A stretch of DNA of 64,000 bases. It comes from Akkermansia muciniphila. GTDB lineage: Bacteria > Verrucomicrobiota > Verrucomicrobiia > Verrucomicrobiales > Akkermansiaceae. Below are positions 18,097-26,684 of the stretch, in pieces (position 1 is the stretch's first letter; every line of letters begins with the position of its first letter). The notes beneath the pieces were generated by a model, which worked only from the letters and a program-made list of their open reading frames with translations, was not told the DNA's origin and did no database searches. Position numbers and translations under genes: made by a program. The stretch covers positions 30,529-94,528 of the forward strand of contig CANQLV010000011.1 in NCBI GenBank assembly GCA_947624785.1, given 5' to 3'.

Positions 18097-19172
18097 GAAG
18101 GGTAAGTGAGGGGGGCGGCAGGTTCAACGGAAAGGGCGAGGGGGGAGTACATCTTCTTTTTGAAGAAGAGGAACCTGCTCCAGCCCAGGGCGTCGCATAA
18201 TCTGGTGGCTCCCAGGCAGGCCGCCAGCACCAGCGCCACGGACAGGACGGCAAAGCAGATTCTGCTGGAATCAAAGGCCAGCACCGGGGCCAGCGGCTTG
18301 CACAGGAGCGTGAAGGCGGGGGAAAAGATGACGATGGAGAGGGAATTCCTGCCCAGGTAGGCGAACAGTTCCCGGATGGCCCTGCCTGCGGAATCGCAGG
18401 TTTTTACCAGAAAGCTGAGCGTGAGCATGCAGAGGCAGAGCCCCAGCATGCTGTCCCGGGCGGGGAGGGGGAAAAGGAGGCAGAGCGCGGCGGCGGGGAC
18501 AGCCGCCCACAGGGTGGGGAAGAAGCATTTCAGGATGGGGAGCCCGGTCATCCGGAAGAAGGCCCCCAGGAGAAAGTAAGCGACGTGAATCATTTGGAAC
18601 GCCGGATTGAGCCAGGAGACGGCGGCCAGGAGGGCGGCGCATACGGCCAGCCGGGCCGGAGGGGAGAGGCGCGGAATGCGGGAGACGGCGTAGTAAACGG
18701 GCAGGCACACGGCCAGAAGGTAGAGGTACCAGTACGTTCCGGCGGGGGCCAGCAGCAGCGCCTTCCAGAAGGCGGGGAACGCCGGGTCCAGACGGTTGCT
18801 GGCGGGAACGGAGGCGGGCAGATGGGACAGGGCCAGGTAGTAAAGCGATTCAAAGACCAGGTACGGAACCAGAATGCCCAGCCACGTTTTCAGGAACTGG
18901 CCCGGAGCCTTGCCTGTATTGGCGAAGAAGCCGGAAAGGATGATGAAGCCGGACATGTGGAAGACGTACACGTACCGCGTGACGTCCAGGTAATACGTGG
19001 AAAACCAGGACAGGTGGAAAAGGACCATCAGGGTGATGAGAATTCCCTTGAGGTAGTCCACTTGCGGAATCCGTTCCCTGGGGGGCGCGGCGGCGTGGGG
19101 CGGAATGGCGCTGTCAATGGCGGCTTGCATGGCTGGAAAAGGAGCGGCGGAAAAAACGGTTGAAGGGCGCAT
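18093..19172 (-). CDS. Acyltransferase 3 family membrane protein
   Basis: A 359-residue polytopic protein with the family opening QVDYLKGILITLMVLFHLSWF (His in helix 1) and the following VYVFHMSGFIILSGFFANTG, which resembles WecH/OafA-type acyltransferases. Likely acetylates or succinylates a sugar of the exported polymer. The start at 19172 is six bases after the preceding glycosyltransferase stop; an inner ATG 14 codons later is also possible. Confidence 0.85.
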   Translation of the reverse strand: MRPSTVFSAAPFPAMQAAIDSAIPPHAAAPPRERIPQVDYLKGILITLMVLFHLSWFSTYYLDVTRYVYVFHMSGFIILSGFFANTGKAPGQFLKTWLGILVPYLVFESLYYLALSHLPASVPASNRLDPAFPAFWKALLLAPAGTYWYLYLLAVCLPVYYAVSRIPRLSPPARLAVCAALLAAVSWLNPAFQMIHVAYFLLGAFFRMTGLPILKCFFPTLWAAVPAAALCLLFPLPARDSMLGLCLCMLTLSFLVKTCDSAGRAIRELFAYLGRNSLSIVIFSPAFTLLCKPLAPVLAFDSSRICFAVLSVALVLAACLGATRLCDALGWSRFLFFKKKMYSPLALSVEPAAPLTYPS

Positions 19173-19178
19173 GAGGCG

Positions 19179-20183
19179 TTAAAGATGCCTTGTTTTCAGC
19201 AGGAGATGGGCCATGCGGTACCTGCGTGCGGCCAGCAGGCGGCAGACCAGGTGGAAGTAGGGGCCGCACAGGCGCAGGTCAGCCCCGCGCGCGGCCAGTC
19301 CGCTGGAGAGGAAGTCCCGGAACACCGCCTTGCGGGCGGCGTAGGGCTGCTGCTGGAGGGCGTGGAAGATCACGTTGATTTTTTGCAGGATGTAGCCTTT
19401 GACCACCGGAACGTCTTCCTGCGGGAGGGCCAGCGTGTCCGTCCACGCCAGGAATTTGGCTGCCAGCATGTCTATGTCCTGCACGAGGTTGAAGCGGCTG
19501 CGCTTGGCCGCGCCGTTTTCCTCCTCCCGCGTCCGGTAGTGGTAGAAGGCCCTTTTCACCAGGCTGATGCCCGGAGCGCAGGCGGAGAGGTAGTCCAGGA
19601 CGAACTGGAAGTCCTCAAACACCACCGCGGAGGCGTTGAAGCGGATGCCGTTTTTTTCCAGAAGCTCCGTGCGGAACAGTTTGTTGCAGGAGGATTCCAT
19701 GTCCAGGCTGGTCAGCAGGTAGCGCAGGAAGGCGCCCGTTTCCTCCGCGGGAATGTACTGGTCCTGGCTGGGCAGCGTGGTTTCCGTGCGGGTGAGGCGG
19801 CCGCCTGTGTGGAAGTCCTTGCTGATTCCATAGCAGTGGAGCGCCGCTTCCGGCGTGCGGAGGGCGGCGTCATGAAGGGTGGTCAGCATGTCCGGTTCCA
19901 CGGAGTCGTCCCCGTCCACGAAGACGGTCCAGATTCCCCGCGCCCGGGAAAGGCCCGCGTTGCGCGCGGCGCTCACGCCCCGGTTTTCCTGGTGGATGGC
20001 GGTGAAGCGCGCGTCCTTCCGGGCGTACTCGTCCAGAATGGCGCCGCTCCCGTCCGGGGAGCCGTCATTGATGCAGATGCATTCCCAGTCCGTCATGGTC
20101 TGGTTCCTGACGGAATCCAGGCAGTCCCGGAGAAAGGGGCCGGGACGGTAAACGGGAATGATGATGGAAAAGAAGGGATTCAT
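19179..20183 (-). CDS. Glycosyltransferase family 2
   Basis: 334 residues. FFSIIIPVYRPG is near the N-terminus, CINDGSPDGSG is around 37-47, and the DGDD metal/sugar-nucleotide motif is at 90-93. The segment DGSGAILDEYARKDARF is identical to one in the GT2 at 17074-18096, pointing to duplication inside the operon. Soluble and predicted cytosolic. The start overlaps the stop of the preceding gene as ATGA. Confidence 0.92.
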   Translation of the reverse strand: MNPFFSIIIPVYRPGPFLRDCLDSVRNQTMTDWECICINDGSPDGSGAILDEYARKDARFTAIHQENRGVSAARNAGLSRARGIWTVFVDGDDSVEPDMLTTLHDAALRTPEAALHCYGISKDFHTGGRLTRTETTLPSQDQYIPAEETGAFLRYLLTSLDMESSCNKLFRTELLEKNGIRFNASAVVFEDFQFVLDYLSACAPGISLVKRAFYHYRTREEENGAAKRSRFNLVQDIDMLAAKFLAWTDTLALPQEDVPVVKGYILQKINVIFHALQQQPYAARKAVFRDFLSSGLAARGADLRLCGPYFHLVCRLLAARRYRMAHLLLKTRHL

Positions 20184-21055
20184 GGAAAAGCGGGAGGAAG
20201 TGGGGGGCAGCGCTCCGTCTTGCCGGAGCTTTTTTTCTGTTTCTCAAATTGCCGGGCATCCACGAGGGTCCTGTACCACCAACCCTGCATGAAATGCCAC
20301 AAAAATCCTTCCCGTCCGTCCAGAAAACCCAGCTTGAGGAAGTAGCGGTAGCAGAAGTAGGCGAAGGAGCGCCAGAAGAGAGGCTGCCGGGCGTAGCGTT
20401 CCTTCATGGCGCGCTTCCTTTCCGCCTGCCCGTTGATGCCGGAGTCCGCCGCAGAGGAGGAGAGGATGTCTTCCAGGTCCGCCAGCTCCCGGGCGGAGTA
20501 GTCCACGTGCTTGTGCGCCCACCAGCCCAGGCCGTTCAGGTTCTCGTCCACGAAATCGCGCTCGAACTCCACGGCGCGCCCGCGGCTGAGCTCCATGTGT
20601 TCGTCCATATGGCGCTGTTCGCATCTGGCCGCTCCGTAACGGAACAGGCGCAGCAGCTTGACGGGGTAAACGCCGTGCTTCATCCACCGGCCCAGGAAGA
20701 TGTGCCTGCGCTTGTGGATGACTCCGGTGACGTCCGGGGGAAGGGCGGGCAGTTTTTCCTTCAGCTCCTCCAGGGCTTCCGGCATGAACCACTCGTCCGC
20801 GTCCAGGCGCAGAACCCAGGCGGTGGTGATGGGGCAGTGGTCCAGCGCCCAGTTGAACTGCGGGGCGTAGAGGCCGGGCCATTCGTGCTGGATGACCTGC
20901 ACCCGGGGGTACTCCCGGCAGATGGCGGCGGTGTTGTCCGTGGAAAAGCAGTCGATGACGAAAACCTCTTTGGCCGCCGGGAGGATGTTCTCCAGGCAGC
21001 GGCGGATGTGAAGTTCCTCATTCCTGGTGAGGATGATGACGGAAAGGTCGAGCAT
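20180..21055 (-). CDS. Glycosyltransferase family 2 (WaaE/KdtX-like)
   Basis: The 291-residue protein opens LDLSVIILTRNEELHIRRCL and contains VIDCFSTDNT and LRLDADEWF (the DxD motif). The later HMDEHMEL and WWAHKHVDYSARE blocks resemble LPS-core beta-1,4-glucosyltransferase-type GT2s. The substrate is unknown. It lies between the WcaF-like acetyltransferase (3-base gap) and another GT2 (4-base overlap). Confidence 0.9.
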   Translation of the reverse strand: MLDLSVIILTRNEELHIRRCLENILPAAKEVFVIDCFSTDNTAAICREYPRVQVIQHEWPGLYAPQFNWALDHCPITTAWVLRLDADEWFMPEALEELKEKLPALPPDVTGVIHKRRHIFLGRWMKHGVYPVKLLRLFRYGAARCEQRHMDEHMELSRGRAVEFERDFVDENLNGLGWWAHKHVDYSARELADLEDILSSSAADSGINGQAERKRAMKERYARQPLFWRSFAYFCYRYFLKLGFLDGREGFLWHFMQGWWYRTLVDARQFEKQKKSSGKTERCPPLPPAFP

Positions 21056-21058
21056 GGT

Positions 21059-21598
21059 TCAGCGGAGCGTGCGTTGTTTGATGAACTGGGCCGGATTGCC
21101 GCCCACCACCGTCCAGGGGGCCACGTCCCTGAATACGGCGCTGCGGGCTCCCACCACGGCCCCTGTGCCTATCGTCACCCCCATGCCCACGAAGGCCTGC
21201 GCCGCCACCCAGGCCCGGTCTTCCACGGTGATGGGGGCGGAGATAAGGGCGTGGCCGGGGTCTGAAATGTCATGGGAGGCCGTGCAGAGGAAGGTTCCCT
21301 GGGAGATGACGGCGTGGCTGCCGATGGAGATGGGGGCCTTGTTGTAGATTTCCGTATCGGGGCCGATGCAGGCGTATTCTCCCATGGAGAGGTTCCACGG
21401 AGCCCATATCCTGCTGCTGGGGTACACGAGGGAGACGAGCGGTATTTTTGCCCCGAACAGGCGCAGCAGCAGATTCCGGGGCACCTTCATCACGTTGGTG
21501 ACCATCATCCGGAAGAGGGTGCGGTTGATGACGTACCAGCCGTACCGTTTGAGGCGGTGGCTGAGGGAGTAGTGTTCCTGGTAACGGGACAGGTTCAT
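21059..21598 (-). CDS. Colanic-acid-type acetyltransferase, WcaF-like left-handed beta-helix
   Basis: A 179-residue hexapeptide-repeat protein. It shows YPSSRIWAPWNLSMGEYACIG, the internal ISIGSHAVISQGTFLCTASHDI with the catalytic-type His, and AWVAAQAFVGMGVTIGTGAVVGARSAV, ending in the WTVVGGNPAQFIK signature of WcaF relatives. It would transfer acetyl from acetyl-CoA to a sugar of the repeat unit in the cytosol. Located between the large membrane protein and a GT2 of the same operon. Confidence 0.92.
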   Translation of the reverse strand: MNLSRYQEHYSLSHRLKRYGWYVINRTLFRMMVTNVMKVPRNLLLRLFGAKIPLVSLVYPSSRIWAPWNLSMGEYACIGPDTEIYNKAPISIGSHAVISQGTFLCTASHDISDPGHALISAPITVEDRAWVAAQAFVGMGVTIGTGAVVGARSAVFRDVAPWTVVGGNPAQFIKQRTLR

Positions 21599-21632
21599 GG
21601 CGGGGGGATGGCGTTTGAATGGTGAAAGGCGT

Positions 21633-23213
21633 TCAGGGCCGGGAGGCCGGGGCGGCGGAAGGTTCCGTGTCCGTTCTCATGCCGGTGGAGAAGGGGCGCA
21701 GGGGGCCGTCCGCGGATTCCCCTGCTTTTTGGAAATAGGCGGCCCGGAAGGCGGCTCCCTCTCCCTTGCCCCACAGCGGGGCGTTCCAGGGGTGCTCCGG
21801 GTGGTGGAGGTGGCCCTCCCACAGACGCTGCATGTTGGCAAGCCGCGCGGATTCCGTGAAGGCGAGCGTGGGCGCGGCCTTGGCGAAGACGGAGAGGCTG
21901 GGCAGGGCCGCCAGCGCCAGGTAGCAGACGCACAGAATGCGCCACCGGCGGGTGCCCACCGGTTCCGCGAAGATGCGGGTGAAAAGGAGGGCCAGGCAGA
22001 AGAAGCTGACGCTTGAGGCCTTGTAGCAGAATTCATTGTAGCCGCCCACGGAACCTATGTAAATGAAGTAGGTGAGGGTCAGAACGGCCAGCGCGGTCCA
22101 GAAGAGGTCGTCTTTTTTTAACCGGCGGAACAGGAGGACCGCCGGAGCGCCGACCGTCAGCAGCCAGGACCCGGCCAGCGCCCCCCAGAATTTCCAGCCG
22201 CCGTGCCGGAGCAGGTCAAAGGGGGAGTCCTCCCAGGTCAGGCGGATGCGGTTGTTCCCGTTGCTGCTCGTAAAGTAGATTCCGGCCAGCAGGACGAGCG
22301 CGCCGCCCGCCAGCACTGTCCAGGAGGAGAAGTACTGCCTGGCGGGAATGCGGCGGACCAGCGCGCGGACGGCGATGAAGACCAGCAGGCCCAGCGAACC
22401 GATGGGGGAGGCGAGCAGGCACAGGGAGGCCAGGAAGAGCTGGTGCCGGGGCGGTATGTCCCAGGCGGCCGCCATGGCGAGGAACAGCCACAGCAGCGTG
22501 GTGTGGTGGAAGGTGTAATGGAGCTGCATGGTGGGAGCCACGCCGCCGAAGAAGGCCAGCACCGTCAGGTAGAGTTCATGGGCCGTCTGCCCCTGCGGGT
22601 TGAATAAATGCACGCTCCATCTGACCACGCCGTCCAGCGGGCCCTGGAAGATGAGCAGGACCAGGAAGAGCAGGGTAGCCATGCGGAATTTGCCCCAGAG
22701 GACCGTGAGCGCCAGCGCCAGGCCCAGTTCAATCCAGGCGGTCAGGACGTAGTTGGCGATGAAGACGTCCGAGCAGGAGAAGCATTTGCATATCAGGGCC
22801 GGAGGCAGCCAGAAGGCGAGGTAGTAGATGAAGTGCCGGCCGTCCGCTTCCGCCAGCGGCCAGTCGCACCTGATGAGGGTTTCATAAATGGGGTTGCGGA
22901 CCACGAAGTCCGCGTGCTGGAGGGCCACCCCCGTTATTCCTCCCGCCAGCAGCCACAGGAGGGAGAGAAGAAGGGCGCAGAGGTAAACGGCCAGCTGCCG
23001 CCTGGTGAAGTGAAGCGCGGGGACCGGGAGCTTCATGCACAGCAGGACGGAAGCCGCCGCCACGGCCATGGCCGCCGGAACGGAGAACAGGGGCCTGACC
23101 CAGCCCAGCAGGAAGAGGATGGTGGGCAGGGCCATGTAGGCCACGGCGCAGGAAGCCAGGAGCCTGCCGCTGATGGTGAACGCCGTGTCCGTTTTTTTCC
23201 GTGTCTGTTCCAT
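21633..23213 (-). CDS. Large polytopic membrane protein of the polysaccharide locus, family not recognised
   Basis: 526 residues with about eleven hydrophobic helices, followed by a soluble C-terminal tail of some 70 residues. An Asp/Glu-containing loop after the third or fourth helix (RCDWPLAEADGRHFIYYLAF) resembles the first large external loop of GT-C glycosyltransferases, and HYTFHHTTLLWL lies mid-protein. No classical GT-C or Wzy motif could be assigned. From its place between glycosyltransferases and the acetyltransferase it could be a GT-C transferase or a second polymerase. This role is an inference. Confidence 0.7.
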   Translation of the reverse strand: MEQTRKKTDTAFTISGRLLASCAVAYMALPTILFLLGWVRPLFSVPAAMAVAAASVLLCMKLPVPALHFTRRQLAVYLCALLLSLLWLLAGGITGVALQHADFVVRNPIYETLIRCDWPLAEADGRHFIYYLAFWLPPALICKCFSCSDVFIANYVLTAWIELGLALALTVLWGKFRMATLLFLVLLIFQGPLDGVVRWSVHLFNPQGQTAHELYLTVLAFFGGVAPTMQLHYTFHHTTLLWLFLAMAAAWDIPPRHQLFLASLCLLASPIGSLGLLVFIAVRALVRRIPARQYFSSWTVLAGGALVLLAGIYFTSSNGNNRIRLTWEDSPFDLLRHGGWKFWGALAGSWLLTVGAPAVLLFRRLKKDDLFWTALAVLTLTYFIYIGSVGGYNEFCYKASSVSFFCLALLFTRIFAEPVGTRRWRILCVCYLALAALPSLSVFAKAAPTLAFTESARLANMQRLWEGHLHHPEHPWNAPLWGKGEGAAFRAAYFQKAGESADGPLRPFSTGMRTDTEPSAAPASRP

Positions 23214-23235
23214 GAGGTGGCTGAATGAAGTTCCG

Positions 23236-24417
23236 CTAGGGGGTGGGCTTGTTATTGAGGAAGACTTCCTCCCACTGGCGGACGACGTGTTCCCGCGTGA
23301 ATTTCCGGCTTTTGGCGGCGGCTTCCCGCGCCATGGCGTGCAGGGCGGCGGGGGTCTGCATCAGCCCGGCGGCCATTTCCGCCATCCGCCGCGCCTGGAA
23401 CCCTCCGGACGCCGGCAGGATGCAGCCGTTCTGCCCGTGGTCCACCAGGTCATACGCGGAAGAGAAGCTTCCATAGAGGAGAGGCACGACGCCGAAGGAC
23501 ATGCCCTCCACCACGGCGAGCGGCAGCCCCTCGTATTCCGAGGCCAGAAGGAGCAGGGAAGCCTGTTCGTAATACGGGGCCGGGTTCCGGAACCCCTCAA
23601 AGGAGACGCGTTCCAGGCGGCGTTCCGCGCAGAATGCCTGAAGGGCCTCCTTTTCCGGGCCGTCCCCCACCAGGCGGAGGGTCCAGTCCGGGAAGCGGGG
23701 TTCCAGCAGGGCCCACGTTTCCAGCACGCGGGAGACCCTTTTCTGGTTGGGTTCCAGCCGCCCCACAAAGAGAAGCTCCTTCTTCTTGAGGGCCGGATCA
23801 TAGCGGAATTCCCGGTTTTCCACGGTGACGGGGTTGGGAATCGTCAGGAGCTTCCCGGTATTCTTCAGTCCGGTGATGTTCCGGAAGGCCCGGTGGAAGC
23901 TGTCGGAAAGGAGGATGTAACGGTCGCTATGGGCATAAACGTAGCGCAGGCTGGCCCCGGTAGCCGTGGCGCAGCCTTTCAGCAGGAGGCGCAGGAAGGC
24001 CCTGTTTACCGGATTCCCCGTCCGGGCCATGCGCATTCTGAGGCCTTCCAGCCGTGCGTTGCAGTCCGGGGCGTTGTGGTGCACGGCCAGCAGGCGGCAG
24101 GGGAGGCCCCGCATGGCCTTCCGGCACAGCCGGGTGACGTGGAAGGGCAGGCACCACTGGTTGATGATGACATCAATGCGGCGGGAGAAGAGGAGGTTCC
24201 GGAGGGCTGCGAGATTGTCTTGGCTGGAGACAGGATAGCTCAGGCGGTGCAGGGTGACGCGGCTGTCCGGCGCGGGGGAGGGCGTCTCCGTCACTTGTTC
24301 AAAGGAGGCCACATGCACCTCATGGCCCCGTGCGGAGAATTCATTCGCCAGAATGGCGGTGACGGTTTCCACGCCGCCTATGGAGGGGAATTTCCCAAGC
24401 AGAAAGAGGATGTTCAT
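23236..24417 (-). CDS. Glycosyltransferase family 4
   Basis: A GT-B-fold retaining transferase of 393 residues. MNILFLLGKFPSIGGVETV gives the N-terminal domain start, LLFVGRLEPNQKRVSRVLE opens the donor-binding domain, and EYEGLPLAVVEGM is the EX7E donor motif. The ATG at 24415-24417 overlaps the previous stop as ATGA. Frame further upstream lies inside the neighbouring gene and is not used. Donor and acceptor are unknown. Confidence 0.92.
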   Translation of the reverse strand: MNILFLLGKFPSIGGVETVTAILANEFSARGHEVHVASFEQVTETPSPAPDSRVTLHRLSYPVSSQDNLAALRNLLFSRRIDVIINQWCLPFHVTRLCRKAMRGLPCRLLAVHHNAPDCNARLEGLRMRMARTGNPVNRAFLRLLLKGCATATGASLRYVYAHSDRYILLSDSFHRAFRNITGLKNTGKLLTIPNPVTVENREFRYDPALKKKELLFVGRLEPNQKRVSRVLETWALLEPRFPDWTLRLVGDGPEKEALQAFCAERRLERVSFEGFRNPAPYYEQASLLLLASEYEGLPLAVVEGMSFGVVPLLYGSFSSAYDLVDHGQNGCILPASGGFQARRMAEMAAGLMQTPAALHAMAREAAAKSRKFTREHVVRQWEEVFLNNKPTP

Positions 24418-25550
24418 GGAAGGTAGACGAATTCCGGTTTGGGTTCCTGCCCCAGCAGGTAACGGTACAGGCGTTTCATGCTGGCGGCCACCTGGGGCGA
24501 GGCGTAGGTTTCCATGATGAGGCTGCGCCCGCGGTCCCCCATGGCGCGGCTTTCCTCCGGCGTGAGGCTGAAGGCTTCTTCCAGCGCGGCGGCCAGGGAG
24601 GCGGGGCTGTTGCCGCGCCACCAGCCGCACCGGCGGGCATCCAGTTCCTCCCACGGCGTTCCTTTACTGGCGATGACGGGCGTTCCAGCCAGCAGCCCTT
24701 CCGCAATGCTCATGCCGAAGTTTTCCTGATGGCTGGGGGCGCAGAGAACGTTGAGCGAGGCGAGCAGTTCGTATTTCTCCCTCCCCGCGGCGAAGCCCGT
24801 GAAGCGGATGCCGGGGCCGCCCACTTCCGCAGCCAGCCGTTTCAACTGCGCTACGTAGTCCTCCGGACCGTCCCCGATGAGAAGGAGTTCCGCATCCCGG
24901 AGCTTGAGGCTGCCCCAGGCCCGGATGAGGCTTTCCAGATTTTTAATGGGGTGGAAACGGCCCAGGAACCCGGCGCGGAAGCGCTCTCCCTCTCTCCGCC
25001 GGATCTGGTCAATCCATGAAGGCACGGCCACCGGATTGGGGATGACCGCCACGGGATTGGAAAAACCCAGTTCGCGCAGGTGCCGCGCTTCCTCCCGGCA
25101 GGTGGCGTGAAGGCAGTCCGCCTGCGCCAGGTCCCGGCGGTGGCCCAGCGCCAGCATGAGTTTTTTCCTCCACGGCTTGATAGCCAGGGCCTGCGGGTAA
25201 AGCATGCCGTGGGGGGAGACCACGCAGGGCTTGCATGTCTTCCGTGCCTCCGCGCAGGTGGCGTGGTTGACGTCCAGCCACAGGCCGTTGGTGTGGTAAA
25301 GATCGCAGTCCCGCCAGGCTCCGAGCCGGCGGCGCAGATTCATGGAAATGCCCAGAGGGGTGCGGAGGTCGTTCGGAACGGCGTGGATGAAAGCGTTTTC
25401 CTCCTCCGGGGAACTCCCGGCCCTGTCCTCCACGGTGAGGATGTCCGTGGCGCAGCCGGAATCGTTCAGGGCCTGCACCAGTTCGCGGGTGCAGGTCGTG
25501 GTTCCCCCGGACTGGGAGGCCATGGAGGCGATGGTGTGCAGGATCTTCAT
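24414..25550 (-). CDS. Glycosyltransferase family 4
   Basis: 378 residues. MKILHTIASMASQSGGTTT starts the acceptor domain, AGFLGRFHPIKNLESLI starts the donor domain, and HQENFGMSIAEGLLAGTPVI carries the EX7E motif. The start at 25548-25550 is coupled to the preceding gene by ATGA. The SGGTTTCTRELVQAL block near the N-terminus resembles Wca-type GT4 enzymes of exopolysaccharide loci. Confidence 0.92.
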   Translation of the reverse strand: MKILHTIASMASQSGGTTTCTRELVQALNDSGCATDILTVEDRAGSSPEEENAFIHAVPNDLRTPLGISMNLRRRLGAWRDCDLYHTNGLWLDVNHATCAEARKTCKPCVVSPHGMLYPQALAIKPWRKKLMLALGHRRDLAQADCLHATCREEARHLRELGFSNPVAVIPNPVAVPSWIDQIRRREGERFRAGFLGRFHPIKNLESLIRAWGSLKLRDAELLLIGDGPEDYVAQLKRLAAEVGGPGIRFTGFAAGREKYELLASLNVLCAPSHQENFGMSIAEGLLAGTPVIASKGTPWEELDARRCGWWRGNSPASLAAALEEAFSLTPEESRAMGDRGRSLIMETYASPQVAASMKRLYRYLLGQEPKPEFVYLP

Positions 25551-26680
25551 GATGCCGTTTCCTTGAGTGGAGCCCAGGGAGCCGCGGGGCGGTTTTCTTC
25601 CTTTCCCTCCGTATAATGGACGATATGGACCAGATAGCGGGCCGCCGCGGCTCCGCTGACGTTTTGTTCCGCCCACACGGCGATGGCGTTCCGTTCCGCG
25701 GGGGTGAGCCGGCCCTTGTCCAGCCATTCCCGCAGGGCGCGGGGCAGGCTGTCCGGGCTGTCCGGGTCAAAGGAGCCGCCGCGCTGCGAGCCGTCAAGCA
25801 GGCTGGCGGCTCCGCACGCCGTGGAGCACAGCACCCTCATGCCGGACTGGAGCGCTTCATTCACCACGGCTCCCCACCCGTCAAACAGGCTGGGGAGGAC
25901 GAGCAGGTCGCACTGCCGCATCAGGCGGCGCGTTTCTTCGTTCCCCAGCGTGCCGGGCAGGGAAATCTGCCCGCAGTCCTCCGTTTCCAGGGCGGCCTGT
26001 TCCCGCAGCGGGCCGTCCCCCACCACGAGGCAGCGGCGGAAGGCTCCGCGGCATTGCCGGGCCGCGCGGAGGAAGGGCAGGAGGTTCTTGCGGGGGATGA
26101 GCTGGCCCACGAACAGGAGGTCAGGCTTTTCCCCGGGAGCGGGGGGAGCCATGGCGGGAGTTTCCGCGCCAGCCGCGGATGCTGCTGATTCCGTGAAATA
26201 GCCCCATTCAAAGACGGTGTCCGCCGGGAATCCGGCGCGGCGGTAGCATTCCACGCCCAGCCGCCCTGTCGCCAGCAGGGCCGTGATTTTTTTTCCGTAC
26301 CGCAGGCGGAGAAGGCGGTACTTGACGGTTCTGAGGATACCGCGCCAGCCCTGGCGGCGGTAGGGTTCCGCGTACACCATGGTTTTCAGGCCATGGCGGA
26401 CGGCCAGCTTGAACGCCGCGTATACCATCGGGTAGGTGTTGATGCCGGAGAAGACGTGGACGGCCGAGGGATGGGCGCGCACGGTTTCCTCCACCGTCCG
26501 GGCGTCCGGGGAGATGAGGACGCGGGCGTTCCCCATGTCCGGCACCGTCCAGCCGCTGGATTCCCTCTCCCCTTCAAAGTCCGTCTGAGCCGCCAGCAGG
26601 ACGCCGTGCTCCCGGGCCAGCGCCTTGATGAGGGCTGACTGGTGGATGCTGATCATGTTTTGCCAGAAGACGAATTCCAT
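25547..26680 (-). CDS. Glycosyltransferase family 4
   Basis: 377 residues. MEFVFWQNMISIHQSALIKAL begins the acceptor domain. The donor domain has LLFVGQLIPRKNLLPFLRA and LFDGWGAVVNEALQSGMRV, a WG variant of the EX7E region in which the first acidic residue is Asp. The ATG at 26678-26680 follows GGAGGAAAATAG upstream, one of the few good Shine-Dalgarno-like sequences in this operon, and lies 4 bases after the polymerase stop. Confidence 0.9.
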   Translation of the reverse strand: MEFVFWQNMISIHQSALIKALAREHGVLLAAQTDFEGERESSGWTVPDMGNARVLISPDARTVEETVRAHPSAVHVFSGINTYPMVYAAFKLAVRHGLKTMVYAEPYRRQGWRGILRTVKYRLLRLRYGKKITALLATGRLGVECYRRAGFPADTVFEWGYFTESAASAAGAETPAMAPPAPGEKPDLLFVGQLIPRKNLLPFLRAARQCRGAFRRCLVVGDGPLREQAALETEDCGQISLPGTLGNEETRRLMRQCDLLVLPSLFDGWGAVVNEALQSGMRVLCSTACGAASLLDGSQRGGSFDPDSPDSLPRALREWLDKGRLTPAERNAIAVWAEQNVSGAAAARYLVHIVHYTEGKEENRPAAPWAPLKETAS

Positions 26681-26684
26681 GGTG

